DNA of 64,000 nucleotides from positions 856,171 through 920,170 of the forward strand of contig NW_004450939.1 of NCBI RefSeq assembly GCF_000321225.1, given 5' to 3'. The notes under the pieces are model-generated. The model was not told the DNA's origin. It worked only from the letters and a program-made list of their open reading frames with translations, and made no database searches. Below, piece by piece: positions 1 through 10,869 of this stretch; the first letter of the stretch is position 1, and each line of letters starts with the position of its first letter. The stretch is from Odobenus rosmarus divergens. Lineage: Eukaryota; Chordata; Mammalia; Carnivora; Odobenidae. A program made the position numbers and the translations under genes.

Positions 1-1642
1 ATTTTTTTCTTGGCTTTTTCTATCTACTCTTGGTTTTTCATCGATGTTTCTGGCCAGTCCTCCCTTCTCAATAACTTCTATCAGATCCCCCATTCTATAT
101 CAATTCTAGAAAGTTGTCCTCCTGAGCTGAATTCTAATCTTGGCCATCTTCTCCCTCAATACAATCTTCTTGGGCCACTCAATAAGATCCAATTATCTAA
201 GGAGCACCTGTTATATGCAGGGCATTGTGCAAGGTGCTCATCCATACCCCCCGCCGGCTTCAACCATCTCCCACAGCCTAATAACACCCAAATGTCTCTC
301 TATCTTTAATGACCAGGCCATACAACAATTTATGTGATCGCTCCAGCACAGTGGGACTGATACATTTCAAACTCTGCATGCCAGATGCTAATTTCCACCA
401 CACTTCTCTATTCCACCCTCTTCAAGATATATTCCCTATTCTTGATACAGGCACTACCATCCATCCAGTTGCCTAAGACTGAATCCTGGGCACCAGGAAC
501 TCTTTACCGAGACCCACCTTCTTCTTGACCTCTTGCAGTCAATCACCAAATCTAAAAACTGCCTCCTAAGTCTCCCTTAGAATTGTCCATTCTCGTCTAT
601 CCTCAGTGAGAGAGTCTTGGTTCAGAAACTCTCAGTCTTTCCCCGAATTTCTTCTATCATCTCCTCATTGATCTCTTTACTTTCTTTTTGCCTCACTGAT
701 GATACATCTTCTACACTGCAACTAGCAGGATCACAATCTCACATCCACGTTAAAACTGTTGGAGGTCCTACATCACCATCCCAAGTTCTTTAACGTGGGA
801 AACACTCAAGCCTTTCCAATCTAGATCCTGCCTACCTGTTCAATCTCATTAACTCCCCACTTCCAATCTAAATTCCAGTTAAGGGTTTTCTCCTTTCCTC
901 ATGCCTTTGCACATAGTGACCCATCTGCCTAGAGCACCCTTCCCTTGCCATCAGAGGGGGTACTGGCCCACACAATGCCTTTCTGCAGATTACAAAGAAG
1001 CACCTCATCTGGGCAGATGCAGCAAGTGTTGATTTGGCAGGTAGATAAATAGCACTTCAAAGTAACACACACAAAGTAGCACACAAAGTAACAAATGCCT
1101 CTTGATGAACAAAATGCAAACTTGATTTCAGTCCCACTTTGCCCCCCGCCCAGGCACCGATGTATTGTGTACAACTTGCATAATTTTCATGGCCACCCTG
1201 CTGCAGTGTCAGCTGCTTCCTGATGCATATGCCTTTATATCTAGGTTGAGTTCAATGCCCCTCCAACGTGCTCCCATAGTTTTTGAACGTATCACTAAGC
1301 AAAATGTTTATTCCATTCTATTATAATTAACTCTTGGCATATCTGAATCTCCACTGAAATGTACGAACTTTAAGAAAAGTTTCCCAAAAGACAGTTCCCA
1401 AAGTGATTCTGGTAACTAGCACCATAAATAAAATGAGGACCATGTTTAGAGTTTTCCATTACAATTAAATTTCTTCTATAGAAAAGCTGTCCTTAATTTT
1501 GGATTGGATTCTTCTGACTTTTTACTATTGAAATTTTCTTTATTTTATGAAAAGATGATGATAAAGATAGTGGGTTCTTGTAGTTGGGTAAGTTCCTGAC
1601 TTGGTAAAATAAAATGTTGGTAAACATTTCATTTGGTAAACT
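1..1642. other. MEP1B intron 5 (part), old L2/MIR-like sequence
   Basis: No exon found. Bases about 700-960 contain phrasing such as CATGCCTTTGCACATAGTGA and CTGCCTAGAGCACCC, which resembles ancient L2-type 3' ends. The open frames here have no recognisable protein similarity. Nothing else is supported. Confidence 0.4.
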
Positions 1643-1951
1643 CAGTCTCCCTGCTGAGTACGGAGCCTGATGCGGGACTCGATCCCAGGACCCCGGGATC
1701 ATGACCTGAGCCAAAGGAAGATGCTTAACTGACTGAGCCACCCTGCTGAAGAGTTTCAAGCCAGGAAGTGAAATGGTGTCATTGCCTGTTTAAAAGACCA
1801 CTTTGCTATGAGGGGGATGGGAGGTGGGGAACAGGGACAGGGTGGAAAAGGTTATAGGGGAACAATATTTGAAATAGAAAGACAAATTAGGAGAAAAGTG
1901 GGTTATTTGGGGCATGCGTTGCAGACAGAAATGGCAGAACTTGCTAATGGA
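1643..1951. repeat. Direct duplication copy A (5' half of a minus SINE plus unique flank)
   Basis: This block matches 3347-3648 nearly base for base. Shared landmarks are GATGCGGGACTCGATCCCAG, CTGCTGAAGAGTTTCAAGCC and GGGGCATGCGTTGCAGACAG. It starts inside the SINE body (1643-1742 is SINE) and has no SINE tail or left target-site copy. It is therefore a secondary copy of the 3.3 kb locus, not an independent insertion. Copy A carries a small extra GGAACAGGGACAGGG expansion. Confidence 0.85.
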
Positions 1952-2275
1952 TTTAGGCCAGGTCCTAAAATATTTTTTTTTGTTTCATGTTTTTAACTCG
2001 TATGTAAAATCTGAACGTACGGGAAATCACTACTTTCAAATAAAGACTAATTCCCTGACCTTTATGTCCCCAGCACCCAATACAGAGTAGGCTCTCCATA
2101 AATGTTGGTTGCATTAATCCCTTTCTTGGTCAGAATTCAGCAACTATTTCAGACAAAATCATTTAGGTTCTTTTCGTTGTTCATTTTGCTTATTTTTATA
2201 AGTAGTTCATGGCTCCATAAAGCAACAAACCCTTAAAGACCATGCGAGCCTACCCTTGAAAATACTGTGATTATA

Positions 2276-2462
2276 GGGCACCTAGGTGGCTCAGTCAGTT
2301 GGGCATCTGCTTTCAGCCCAGGTCATGATCACAGGGTCCTGGGATCAAGCCCCACACCGGGCTCCCTGCTCAGTGGGGAGCCTGCTTCTCTCTCTCCCTC
2401 AGCCTGCCATTCCCCCTGCTTGTGCTCTCTCTCTCTCTCTGTCAAATGAATGGATAAAATCT
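2276..2462 (+). mobile_element. CAN-SINE, plus
   Basis: tRNA-derived head GGGCACCTAGGTGGCTCAGT through GTCAAATGAATGGATAAAATC. Target-site duplication AAATACTGTGATTATA at 2260-2275 and 2542-2557. Its A tail has become a GAAA array. Confidence 0.93.
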
Positions 2463-2465
2463 TGA

Positions 2466-2529
<64 letters not shown>

Positions 2530-2541
2530 AAAGAAAGAAAG
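2463..2541. repeat. (GAAA)n microsatellite in a SINE tail
   Basis: About 19 tandem GAAA units grown from the SINE poly(A) tail, in MEP1B intron 5. Likely length-polymorphic. Confidence 0.97.
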
Positions 2542-2607
2542 AAATACTGTGATTATATTCTGTCAGGAACATACATCAGTTACACATACTCCAAGGTATA
2601 TACCAAC

Positions 2608-2686
2608 CCAAGCTATCTTCTAAAACATATGGAATGGTATGAGGCCATCTGTATTCTTCTCCAATGATAGAATTTCTATCTTGTGC
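2608..2686 (-). CDS. MEP1B: MEP1B coding exon 5 (start of astacin protease domain)
   Basis: 79 bases encoding AQDRNSIIGEEYRWPHTIPY and then VLEDSL plus one base. NSIIGE.YRWPHTIPYVLED is the N terminus of mature meprin beta, exposed when the propeptide is cut after Arg. Acceptor TTTTTGACAG, donor TTGG|GTTGGT. The length is not a multiple of three, so skipping it would shift the frame. It sits between the two copies of a 0.3 kb direct repeat (1643-1951 and 3347-3648). Confidence 0.95.
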
Positions 2687-5600
2687 CTGTCAAAAATAAA
2701 TGTGAAGGGTTAATTTGATGAGTCAGGCAAAAACTTGGGAAAAAATGAATAGTTAATCAAGAAATAAATGAAATTTAAAATGCAAGAAAATAAGTAAGTT
2801 TAAGCAGGACACATTTAATAGCAGTGGAGGGTTGCTCTGGTTCTGAGGTGGGAATAACACTTGGTATGTTCTTTTTTTTTTTAAGATTTTATTTATTTAT
2901 TTGACAGAGAGAGACACAGCGAGAGAGGGAACACAAACAGGGGGAGTGGGAGAGGAGGAGCAGGCTCCCCACGGAGCAGGGAACCTGATGTGGGACTTGA
3001 TCCCAGAATGCTGGGATCATGACCTGAGCCGAAGGCAGATGATTAACAACTAAGCCACCCAGGCACCCCAACACTTGGTATGTTCTAATCTGTTTTGAGG
3101 CCAGTAGCCTCATGAATTAGGAGAAAAAAGAGATGAGATAAGAGAGAAGTGGGGGAGATGGAAGGACAGATAGGCAGGAGTTAAATTATGCAGGTCTTGA
3201 AGGCTGTGGGTAAATCTGGATATTATTCTACATGCAGTAGGAAGTTGTTGAAGAGTTTTGTTTTTTTTTTTTTTTTAAGATTTTTATCTCTTTATTTGAG
3301 ATAGAGAGAGAGAGCAAGAGCAGAGGAGCAGAGGGAGAGGAAGAAGCAGTCTCCCCGCGGAGCAGTGAGCCAGATGCGGGACTCGATCCCAGGACCCCGG
3401 GATCATGACCTGAGCCAAAAGCAGATGCTTAACCGACTGAGCCACCCTGCTGAAGAGTTTCAAGCCAGGAAGTGAAATGGTGTCATTGCCTGTTTAAAAC
3501 ACCACTTTGCTGTGGGGGGGATGGGAGGTGGGGACAGGGTGGAAAAGATTATAGGGGAGCAATATTTGAAATAGAAAGACAAATTAGGAGAAAAGTGGGT
3601 TATTTGGGGCATGCGTTGCAGACAGAAATAGCAGAACTTGCTAGTGGACCAGATGGTGGGGTGAGAGAAAGGGCAGAAGCAAAGGTGACTCCTGGAGTTT
3701 TTACTTATTCAGGGGAGTAGGGGGATGACTTTGCTAAGAGGGAAGATCTGGGAGGAGCAGTCTGCATGAAAAATCTGAGTTCGGTTTAGGACACCTTACA
3801 TTTGAGGCACCTCATAGACACAGAAACGGAACTGACAAATTGGCACCTGGATAGACCACTCTGGAGTGCAGCAGAAGAGAGGGATGAGAGCCACACATTT
3901 GGAGTCATCAGCATAGAGATGACATGTCAAACCCTGTCACAAGGTGAGATCAAGAAAGAGTACAGACAGAAGAGCCCAGGACCAACCACTGAATACTGCA
4001 GCTCTGCTTCTTGAGTTGAAATTCCCAGTGGAGGTTTGACTTAAACTATCTGTAAGGTACCTATGTTCATCTGTGCACCATGTACTCTTCATGCATAGAT
4101 TTGGGAGGATCTTTACTTGGCAACACTATTTTTAGCTGTCAGGATAGAAGTCACAAAATCTATCTTTTATGGTAAAAAGCTCAATTCATTGACGTTTACA
4201 AATTCAGTTTAATTTTGCTTCAACTAGATTAAATCAGTGAGGTTCTATTTAAAAATGAAAACATCATATTGTTCCAATAATGAAAATCCATTAGATCAGT
4301 AAGACCAAGGCATACATGGTGGGTGATGGTGGCATTGACCACACAGAAATCTGAGGAATGGCTGATGAAGGCACTATTATGGGAGTCTCTCAGAGTATAA
4401 TATATTCATCGAATAAATCTGTCGCCAGGACTTGGTACCCTTAGAGATAGTTGGGCTTAACAAAGCCCATGTTGCCCAATCATTCTCAGATACTCTGTAT
4501 TTTGGTTTGCAGTAATTAACAGAAGATTCTTCCTTGCTTTGTTTCAACTCACCCCATCAAGTCTGATGTCCCCCTCAAAAAGATCCAGTCCCAAATCTAT
4601 GAGGGAAGATAAAAATTCATGTTAGCAAACTGGATCCGAACTCCCCACTTAATAAAAAATGTAAAAAAAAAATCCACAAACCTTCATTGATATCAAATAT
4701 ATCTTGATCGAGTCCACCATCTACATCTTTAACTAAAGGAACAAAGAAAACCACATTGAACATTATGTTTATGAAAGAAGACAATCTTTATCAATTACCA
4801 AATTAAAAGTAAGTAAGGTTCTTTTGCCTTAGTAAGTGACTACTAGGTTCTGATTCAATGTACACTGATTGATTGATTGACTGATGGAGAACAGGTTCTG
4901 ATTCAATATACATTGATTGATTGATTGATTGATTGATTGACTGAGAACCTCTCATGAGCCAGGCTTGGGGCTATGGGGCTTTTGCATATATGTTCTTATC
5001 TTATCCATGTCCCTTGAATGCCAGATGACTTCAGGAATAAGAAATAGATCATTCTATATAATATTAAACTTAATTTTAAAGACTAGATGATTAGATTAAA
5101 TAGGAAGTAAATGTTTAAATTTGGTCAAACCAGTCCAATCTGCCCAATATATCCCTTGCTAGTAACATACCTTGGAACTCTCAAGCAAAATTCCTAATTT
5201 AAATTTGAATTACTCTTTTAAGTTACAAAAGAGTGGATAATATAGCCAAATCTCTAAGTGTACAACAGAATAGGATGGACATCAGGTCTATCTGAGTTTA
5301 TACAAAATAGCAAAAGTAATAATAGCAAGCATTGATGGGATGTCTTGTGTTAGTCACTGTGTTTGGACTTTCCTATATCACCATTTATTTTTTTGCTTGG
5401 TATGTGGAACCCTGGAACAGGAACAATAAAACATTCCTCAATAAATCAAAAGAAGGCAGTGTTTGATTAAAGTTCAAAGCAATTATAAAATTATGCTTAT
5501 GCAATTATGCATTGTACTTCACATTAAATGCGTCCTTAGTTCTTATGTTTTGTTGTTCTATTATCCACATAACTTTCTTTTACTATAACTTGGAGCAAAA

Positions 5601-7467
5601 ACTCAAACTAGACTCACCAAAGTTTTCTCGAGTTGGCTGAGAAACAAACACATAAAAAAAAGGCATTATTATGACGCCCATGACATAAATGATCTTCTCG
5701 GTTCCAATTTATATCTAGCAATTTGTGGGTTTGGTTTTTTTTAGGTTTTATTTATTTATTTGACAGAAAGATAGAGAGCACTAGTAGGCAAAGTGGCAGG
5801 CGGAGGAAGAGGGAGAAGCAGGCTCTCCGATGAGCAGGGAACTGGATGCGAGGCTCGATCCCAGGACCCTGGGGTCATGACCAGAGCCGAAGGCAGCTGC
5901 TTAACCGACTGAGCCACCCAGGCGCCCCAATTTGTATTTTTTTAATTAATATTATGTATTACTTTCTGGCTTATATCCAAGACAGATAATTTGTAGTCTA
6001 TAATAACTTTCTGACCAAAGGGTCTTCTTATTTCATATAAAAAAAATGAAACTGGCTGTTATATGAATTTGAAGGTGAAAGAAACAAGAAACCAATTTCA
6101 CAGATTGAGAAGAAGGCAGAACATAAGACTCCAGCCCTCAGATAAACATTCACCTTAAAAATGATTCTCTAAAGGATTCAGGGAGCAAAGTTTGAAAAAC
6201 CTAATAATTTATCCCCATCGTTGAAACATTATTGTAATTTATTACAATCCCTTCTAAAGAAATTTTATTGAAGACCTCATTAATCATGTTTTTCTTTCAC
6301 ATTTTTCTCAACACTCTGCTTTCAAAGACAATACCAAATGTTTAAGGAAAAAAAAATCAATGGGTATACTTTGCAATTAAAAAAAAACTTTTTAAAAAAA
6401 TGGCAAACTTCTGAAAATAGGTTCTACAAGTGCTCACATGAAAAACCCAGAATACCTGCCCAACAGAAAAACGTAAGTAAACCTGAGAAATGTCTTAGTG
6501 GAGTCTAGTGAAAAAGCTCATGGGCCTGGCAGACAGTAGCTGTGGGTCATATTCCTGGTTCCACCAACTCATAGTAATGCAGCTCACCCTCCCGAAACTC
6601 AGACTGTCTGTAAAACTGGTAATATGGCTTACATAGCCAAATACCAGAATCCTATGGACTGTTAGGCAAGCAGTGGGAATGAACTGATCAGATAGTTTAC
6701 CCTTCTTTTTGACGTTAAGAAGTGCCTCATTTGTCTCACACTCACAGAGGAATACCAAGGCACCCAATGGAAAAATATTGGTGCATAACTTCAATTTTAA
6801 CGTGTCTTAAATGGTATCTCTTTTTCTCAATGCTGTAGATCCCATTTACAGAATATCAACTCAATATAATCACTCATTTTTAAATCCCAACTAAAGTCCC
6901 CCCCTCTCCCCGAGGCATTTGAAACTTCATTTAAAACCCTGAGTTGGCCTGTGGTACAAACTACCTGTCACTGTAGCAAGATTGGTTGAAATGGACAAAG
7001 AAGCAGATGAGAAACCCCATGCTACAAAACTGTAAGTGTTTGCTTTGCCGGTGACATTCATCATTCACTCCATTCTTGTCTCATGTCATGGTAACAGCAA
7101 TATGCGTTTCACTCAGCAGTAAAAATGGAATGGTTGTCACATTTCGCATTTTCCATGTTATCAAAAGAAAACTTGCTACACAAAAATGAAACTGAAAGAA
7201 ATATATAACTTTATGTCAATGTCCCCGACTCTTTCCCCCTGGGGGGCTTCTTCTCACTCCCTATGACCCTGCCTGTCCCTTGCTGGACCCAAAAGAAACA
7301 CTCCTTTCATTAATGTTTTGAAATTCCTAAAAAACAAGAAATGGACAAACAGGCAATCGGCCCCCAATTTATCTAATCATTTTCCAAAATTGTTTCCTTA
7401 CCAAGCCAGGAACCACGGGGAGAATAGCAGAGAACAGAAGAAACCAAGGCAGATACCATGAATCCAT
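2608..7467 (-). CDS. MEP1B: MEP1B (meprin A subunit beta), 5' part: coding exons 1-5, partial gene
   Basis: Joined exons 7402-7467, 5618-5636, 4682-4726, 4553-4596 and 2608-2686 give 253 coding bases (84 residues plus one base) with all splice phases compatible. Meprin beta is a membrane-anchored astacin zinc metalloprotease of kidney and gut brush borders. Seen here: a hydrophobic signal peptide (residues 1-22), an acidic propeptide with DQDIFDINE and the FEGDI motif at 50-54, and the start of the protease domain, NSIIGEEYRWPHTIPYVLED, from residue 63. In astacins the Asp of FxGD (D53 here, human D52 from memory) caps the catalytic zinc in the zymogen. The HExxH catalytic exon, MAM, TRAF, EGF-like and transmembrane parts must lie left of base 1; I found no further exon in 1-2600. 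All splice sites are GT-AG. No stop or frameshift is seen, so the gene looks intact as far as visible. MEP1A is the alternative paralogue, but the propeptide matches the beta form. Confidence 0.93.
2873..3069 (-). mobile_element. CAN-SINE, minus
   Basis: Starts with a T run and TTTAAGATTTTATTTATTTA, ends GAGCCACCCAGGCACCCC. Target-site duplication AACACTTGGTATGTTCT at 2856-2872 and 3070-3086, perfect 17 bases. Lies in MEP1B intron 4. Confidence 0.95.
3259..3447 (-). mobile_element. CAN-SINE, minus (source of partial copy at 1643)
   Basis: Complete minus-strand SINE with poly-T. Target sites TGTTGAAGAGTTT (3246-3258) and TGCTGAAGAGTTT (3448-3460), one mismatch. Inserted into an older interspersed repeat. 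Confidence 0.92.
3347..3648. repeat. Direct duplication copy B (source-like copy)
   Basis: Partner of 1643-1951, spaced about 1.7 kb and in the same orientation. Here the SINE is complete (3259-3447) and flanked by both target-site copies, so this is the likely original. The pair brackets MEP1B exon 5. Confidence 0.85.
4553..4596 (-). CDS. MEP1B: MEP1B coding exon 4 (propeptide with aspartate switch)
   Basis: 44 bases encoding (D)LGLDLFEGDIRLDG. It contains FEGDI, the astacin-family FxGD propeptide motif whose Asp coordinates the active-site zinc before activation. Acceptor CCCTCATAG, donor GATGGG|GTGAGT; it ends in phase 0. Confidence 0.95.
4682..4726 (-). CDS. MEP1B: MEP1B coding exon 3 (propeptide)
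   Basis: 45 bases encoding (D)VDGGLDQDIFDINE plus one base, matching the acidic meprin beta propeptide. Acceptor TTAAAG, donor AAG|GTTTGT; the donor is weaker than its neighbours. The intron to exon 4 is only 85 bases (4597-4681), unusually short. Confidence 0.93.
4863..4946. repeat. (GATT)n array with local tandem duplication
   Basis: Two adjacent copies of a roughly 50-base unit (GGTTCTGATTCAAT.TACA followed by GATT repeats and GACTGA) in the intron upstream of MEP1B exon 3. Confidence 0.85.
5305..5400 (+). repeat. MIR-like fragment
   Basis: Contains AGCATTGATGGGATGTCTTGTGTTAGTCACTGTG, similar to the MIR core (tactatgtgccaggcactgtg, from memory). Diverged; boundaries approximate. Confidence 0.4.
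5618..5636 (-). CDS. MEP1B: MEP1B coding exon 2, a 19-nt microexon
   Basis: Nineteen bases (CCAACTCGAGAAAACTTTG) encode PTRENF plus the first base of an Asp codon. They are flanked by a good acceptor (TTTGTTTCTCAG) and donor (GTGAGTC). The reading frame joins exon 1 (phase 0) and exon 3 (enters with AT). Human has ATPENF at this place from memory, so this supplies the expected residues between signal peptide and propeptide. Confidence 0.88.
5727..5938 (-). mobile_element. CAN-SINE, minus
   Basis: Minus-strand SINE ending GAGCCACCCAGGCGCCCC, with short target sites AATTTGT at 5720-5726 and 5939-5945. In MEP1B intron 1, about 100 bases upstream of microexon 2. Confidence 0.92.
6500..6640 (+). 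repeat. MIR-like fragment in MEP1B intron 1
   Basis: CATGGGCCTGGCAGACAGTAGCTGTGGGTC.TATTCCTGGTTCC and CTGTCTGTAAAACTGG follow the order of the MIR consensus. Diverged. Confidence 0.4.
7402..7467 (-). CDS. MEP1B: MEP1B coding exon 1 (start codon, signal peptide)
   Basis: 66 bases, 22 codons, beginning MDSWYLPWFLLFSAILPVV. It has the hydrophobic core of a secretory signal peptide and aligns with the human meprin beta start (MDLWNLSWFLF, from memory). The donor is CTTG|GTAAGG on the minus strand and the exon ends in phase 0. A second ATG frame just inside (ATGGTATCTG) is out of frame with the following exons, so the ATG at 7467 is chosen. Confidence 0.92.
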
Positions 7468-7616
7468 GTTATCACTTCCAGTTGGAACCGCAAACTATGA
7501 AAGTCAGAATATCATTTACTTTTCAAAAGGCAAACATCATAACTTCTAGCCTTTGATCTCAATGATCCATCTTGCAGGGCAGCTCACCCTGGTAGTAGTA
7601 CCTACAGTCAAAGAGT

Positions 7617-7625
7617 TAAAGTCCA
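7617..7625 (-). promoter_or_regulatory. HNF4-like motif upstream of MEP1B start (candidate)
   Basis: The minus strand reads TGGACTTTA, one base from the HNF4-type core TGGACTTTG (reverse CAAAGTCCA), about 150 bases upstream of the MEP1B ATG. It is embedded in GTCAAAGAGTTAAAGTCCA on the plus strand. HNF4 is a main activator of brush-border genes in gut and kidney, where meprin beta is expressed. A single near-match in a region with no mapped start site is weak evidence. Confidence 0.22.
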
Positions 7626-7830
7626 GTATCCCAAACACAGCTCTGCAGAATAGTTGGTTGGCTTTTTTTTTTTTTTAATGTCAACATTCAGTGTCCAAGT
7701 GCCTGGCTGAATCCTGTTAATGAAATAAGTTCTCTAATATATACATACTTGCCCCCAGGATTATTAATGGCCACTCGAGAAAATGAAAATATCAAATTAA
7801 TTTTTAATCTCAATTTTTCAAACAGTAACA

Positions 7831-8032
7831 TTTTTTAAAAGATTTTATTTATTTACTTGAACGAAAGAAACAGAGAGCATGAGCACAAGCACGAGTGGGG
7901 AGGGGCAGAGGCAGAGGGAGAAGCAGGCTTCCCGCTGAGCAGGGAGCCCGATGTGGGACTCGATCCCAGGACCCCGGGATCATGACCTGAGCCAAAGGCA
8001 GACGCTTAATGACTGAGCCACCCAGACATCCC
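7831..8032 (-). mobile_element. CAN-SINE, minus, just upstream of MEP1B
   Basis: TTTTTTAAAAGATTTTATTT start, GAGCCACCCAGACATCCC end. Target sites TCAAACAGTAAC at 7818-7829 and 8033-8044. It lies about 360 bases upstream of the MEP1B start codon. Confidence 0.93.
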
Positions 8033-8044
8033 TCAAACAGTAAC

Positions 8045-10105
8045 GTTTGTGAAGCTCTTCTTGCTCATCTAACCCTGTGCTGATTTCATACATCCAGTTA
8101 TGACCATGGCTTTTTATTGTTCATTCATTTAATAAAAAAATTCATTGAGTTACAAAATCCACTTATGTGCTAGAAATCGGACATATTTGATAATTAGATA
8201 TAAAGTAGCAAAACAGCAACATATCTCACTCCTGAAAATTCCCATCAAGCAAACTCAAAGGCTAGAGTGAAAGGCTAAGAATGGTCACCTGTTTCCTGAT
8301 AAACTAATGTTCCCAACCCATCTCTCGATTCTTTCTCTTTTTCCTTCTTTCCTTGGGATAACTTCTCTTTAAAGACAACTTACTCTCTGTGTTCCCATGA
8401 TCTCCCTCTCAACTGAAGGATGAGGCAGTATTATGTTTTGGGGACACCAGTTTTCCCCTCAGCCCTTCCTTCCCCACTCAGGAATGGTCTTTGCCCCACT
8501 CTGCGCTAATAGAAAGGGATGGAAAGACAAGTGGTATAGACAAAGGACTTGGGAGGATGCTCTTTGTGAATTCAACAAGTCATTCCCACCCTCTGAGGGT
8601 AGGATAAGTGTTCAGAGGGAAAGTTAAAAATGGCAGGTAGGATCAATTCCTCTCTTGCTCCCTGGGATCCTGCAGATAGTCTGTGGAATCCAAAATCAAA
8701 TGGGCCTGTTTGACCCTGACTAGAACTACAAGGAAACAAGAACACTCTACAAAGGAAAGCATGTCTTCAGAGGAAGAGAATAACTCCTTTGAGACAAGAA
8801 TGGCCCAGAAGTATCAGAGAAAGCCACCAGGCTTCAAGGGCCATGTGGATAAGAATAAGAATGTCTCCATAGTGGGCTGCATGGAAGGACAACCAAGGAT
8901 CAGACAGAGGGATGGCTGTTTCAGAGGATGCCAGTGAGGACAGGTGCCATTGGGACCAGACGGGGGCCTTGGGCTATTAAGCTTAGGCACAAGCTTAAGG
9001 GTAAAAGATGGGAATCCTCAACTGGCTGCAATTAAATTTCTCCCACTTATGTGGATGGGGACCCAAACTAAAAATTACTGTTACAGAAAAATAGAGATTT
9101 ATCATGCATATCTGCTTTTGGTGAGTTATGTGTAACTGAGACCCCTGACTGCAAGCTATGTGTTGGAACAGACAGCTCACGTTCGAAGTTAGGAAATTGA
9201 AAGCAGGGACGTAGGAAGCAATCATTCCTAGGACTGCTGTAGTCTGTCTCGAACTCTCCCTAAGACAGCATATGGACAGGCTCGCTAGGGATCTCATGGA
9301 CAGGCATAGGGGCATGGCTGAAATCCAACTCCAGAAATGTGTTTTGACAAAAATTAATGGATATCTTTTACATTTCATTCTTTCTGGAATGGTTAATAAA
9401 ACTCTTTAATGCAGAAACTACACAGGGTTGGTCTAACATAGCTCCAGCTCCCCTCACTTGTATCCCAGGAAACTGTGTCCGCCTCTCGTTGTTGGGCCTC
9501 TTCTGTTCTCCCAGGGAGTATCACGAACGGTGCTTGAGAGTCTGGCTTCACGGATTGCTCTGGAACCATCAGGAAAGTACATTTCTCTCAGGAATGTGAT
9601 TCTCAAAATCCCCATGGAATACAAGAAAATTCTAGATCCGAGGGTAGCAGATCCTGAACGTAAAAAGCTTTCTAACAGGAAAAGTACAGAGATTGCAACA
9701 CAAGATCCAGAAGCCTTCCTCTCTCTCATAACACCTGTTTCCTTCACCCAGTTCCTCATCCAAAAACAACAAGAAAAGGTTTTTGTAAGTTATTTCATGC
9801 GTTCCCCAATGGTGGCTCTTTATGAAATCTTATCAACACATCTATAACATATTCGGGAGGTGCATATATTTGAATTTAAATGAAATTAAATGGATATAGG
9901 AAAAAGGAAGAGAATAGGTAGTGTGGTGACCAAAGGAATCCCCAGACAGCTGGGAGAACACAGATTCATTAGGGGCGCAGCCAATTAAAGAGCAGAAGAG
10001 CTCATAAGACATCTGTAGCCCCTGCGATTGAGCAGAATAAGTCACATTCTTCTAAGCCCCTCCCCAACTACCATCTCTTACCTCACTTTTTCCAAATTGT
10101 GGTGT
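8045..10105. other. Intergenic, unique sequence, no recognised gene
   Basis: About 2 kb without SINEs. Two overlapping frames of 101 and 129 codons around 9454-9847 lack recognisable motifs, and I do not support them as genes. Confidence 0.5.
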
Positions 10106-10109
10106 GTTA

Positions 10110-10532
10110 CTGCGTTAGTCAGGGTTCTCCAGAGAAGCAGAACCAATAGGATCTGTATATAGATAGAGAAATTCATTTAAGGAATTGGCTCACATAATTT
10201 TGGACGCTGGCAAGTCCTGGAATCTGCAGGGCAGGCTGGCGGGCTGGAGACCCAGAGCAAAGGTGATGTTGCAGCTTGAATCCAAAGGCAGTCTGCTGGA
10301 AGAATTTTGTCTTCTTCTGGAAACCTTGGTCTTTTGTCTCTTAAGGCCTTCAACTTATTAGATGAGGCCCACCCACATAAATAAAGCAAATCTGCTTTAC
10401 TCAAAGTCTGCTGAGTTAAATGTTGGTATCATCTAGAAAATAGCTCCACAGTGACATTTAGACTAGTATTTGACCAAATCTCTGGATACTGTGGCCTCGC
10501 CAGGTTGACACAGAAAAAGGAACCATCAGTTA
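10110..10532 (+). repeat. Old mammalian interspersed repeat, class not assigned
   Basis: A nearly complete copy of a high-copy mammalian repeat. It starts GTTAGTCAGGGTTCTCCAGA, continues through GGAATTGGCTCACATAATTT and AGGCCTTCAACTTATTAGAT, and ends near GCCAGGTTGACACAGAAAAA. I recognise the consensus but not its family name. Confidence 0.6.
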
Positions 10533-10869
10533 CCTTTTTGCTTCTCTTTTATTTGCCAGACTCTTCACCATCACCTGTTTATGGGATAGCTATTGGTTAC
10601 ACTAAAGGTGGCTATTATTTTCACTTAATACAATTGGCTCAGCTTGAAGCCACACCCTTGGCTGAAGACAAAGATGCTTTGTATTATAGTTCATGGTGAG
10701 CATGAATAACAATACAGTCACGTCTGTAATACTAGGAAATTATCAAAGGACCAGGAGTGACCGACTCTTCAGATTCCACAAAGCCAGTTGACTGAGGCAG
10801 TGAGGAACAATTCTATTCCTACACAACATGATCCTACTTTAAATCTCTGGACTGGGTGGGGGGGTTTTG

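Larger units (their letters stand above)
3090..4015 (+). repeat. Ancient interspersed repeat, same family as 22800-24920
   Basis: Phrases such as GGAGTCATCAGCATAGAGAT, AAGCCAGGAAGTGAAATGGT and GCAGAACTTGCTAGTGGA match the general form of the 22.8-24.9 kb element. It is interrupted by the SINE at 3259-3447. I recognise it as a high-copy mammalian repeat but cannot name its class with confidence. Confidence 0.5.

Noticed and set aside
1..2600. MEP1B exon 6 and later
   Set aside because: No match to the next protease-domain residues on the minus strand, so the exon lies left of base 1.
9454..9847. Overlapping 101- and 129-codon frames on opposite strands
   Set aside because: No similarity recognised and no start context; sense and antisense are both open by chance.
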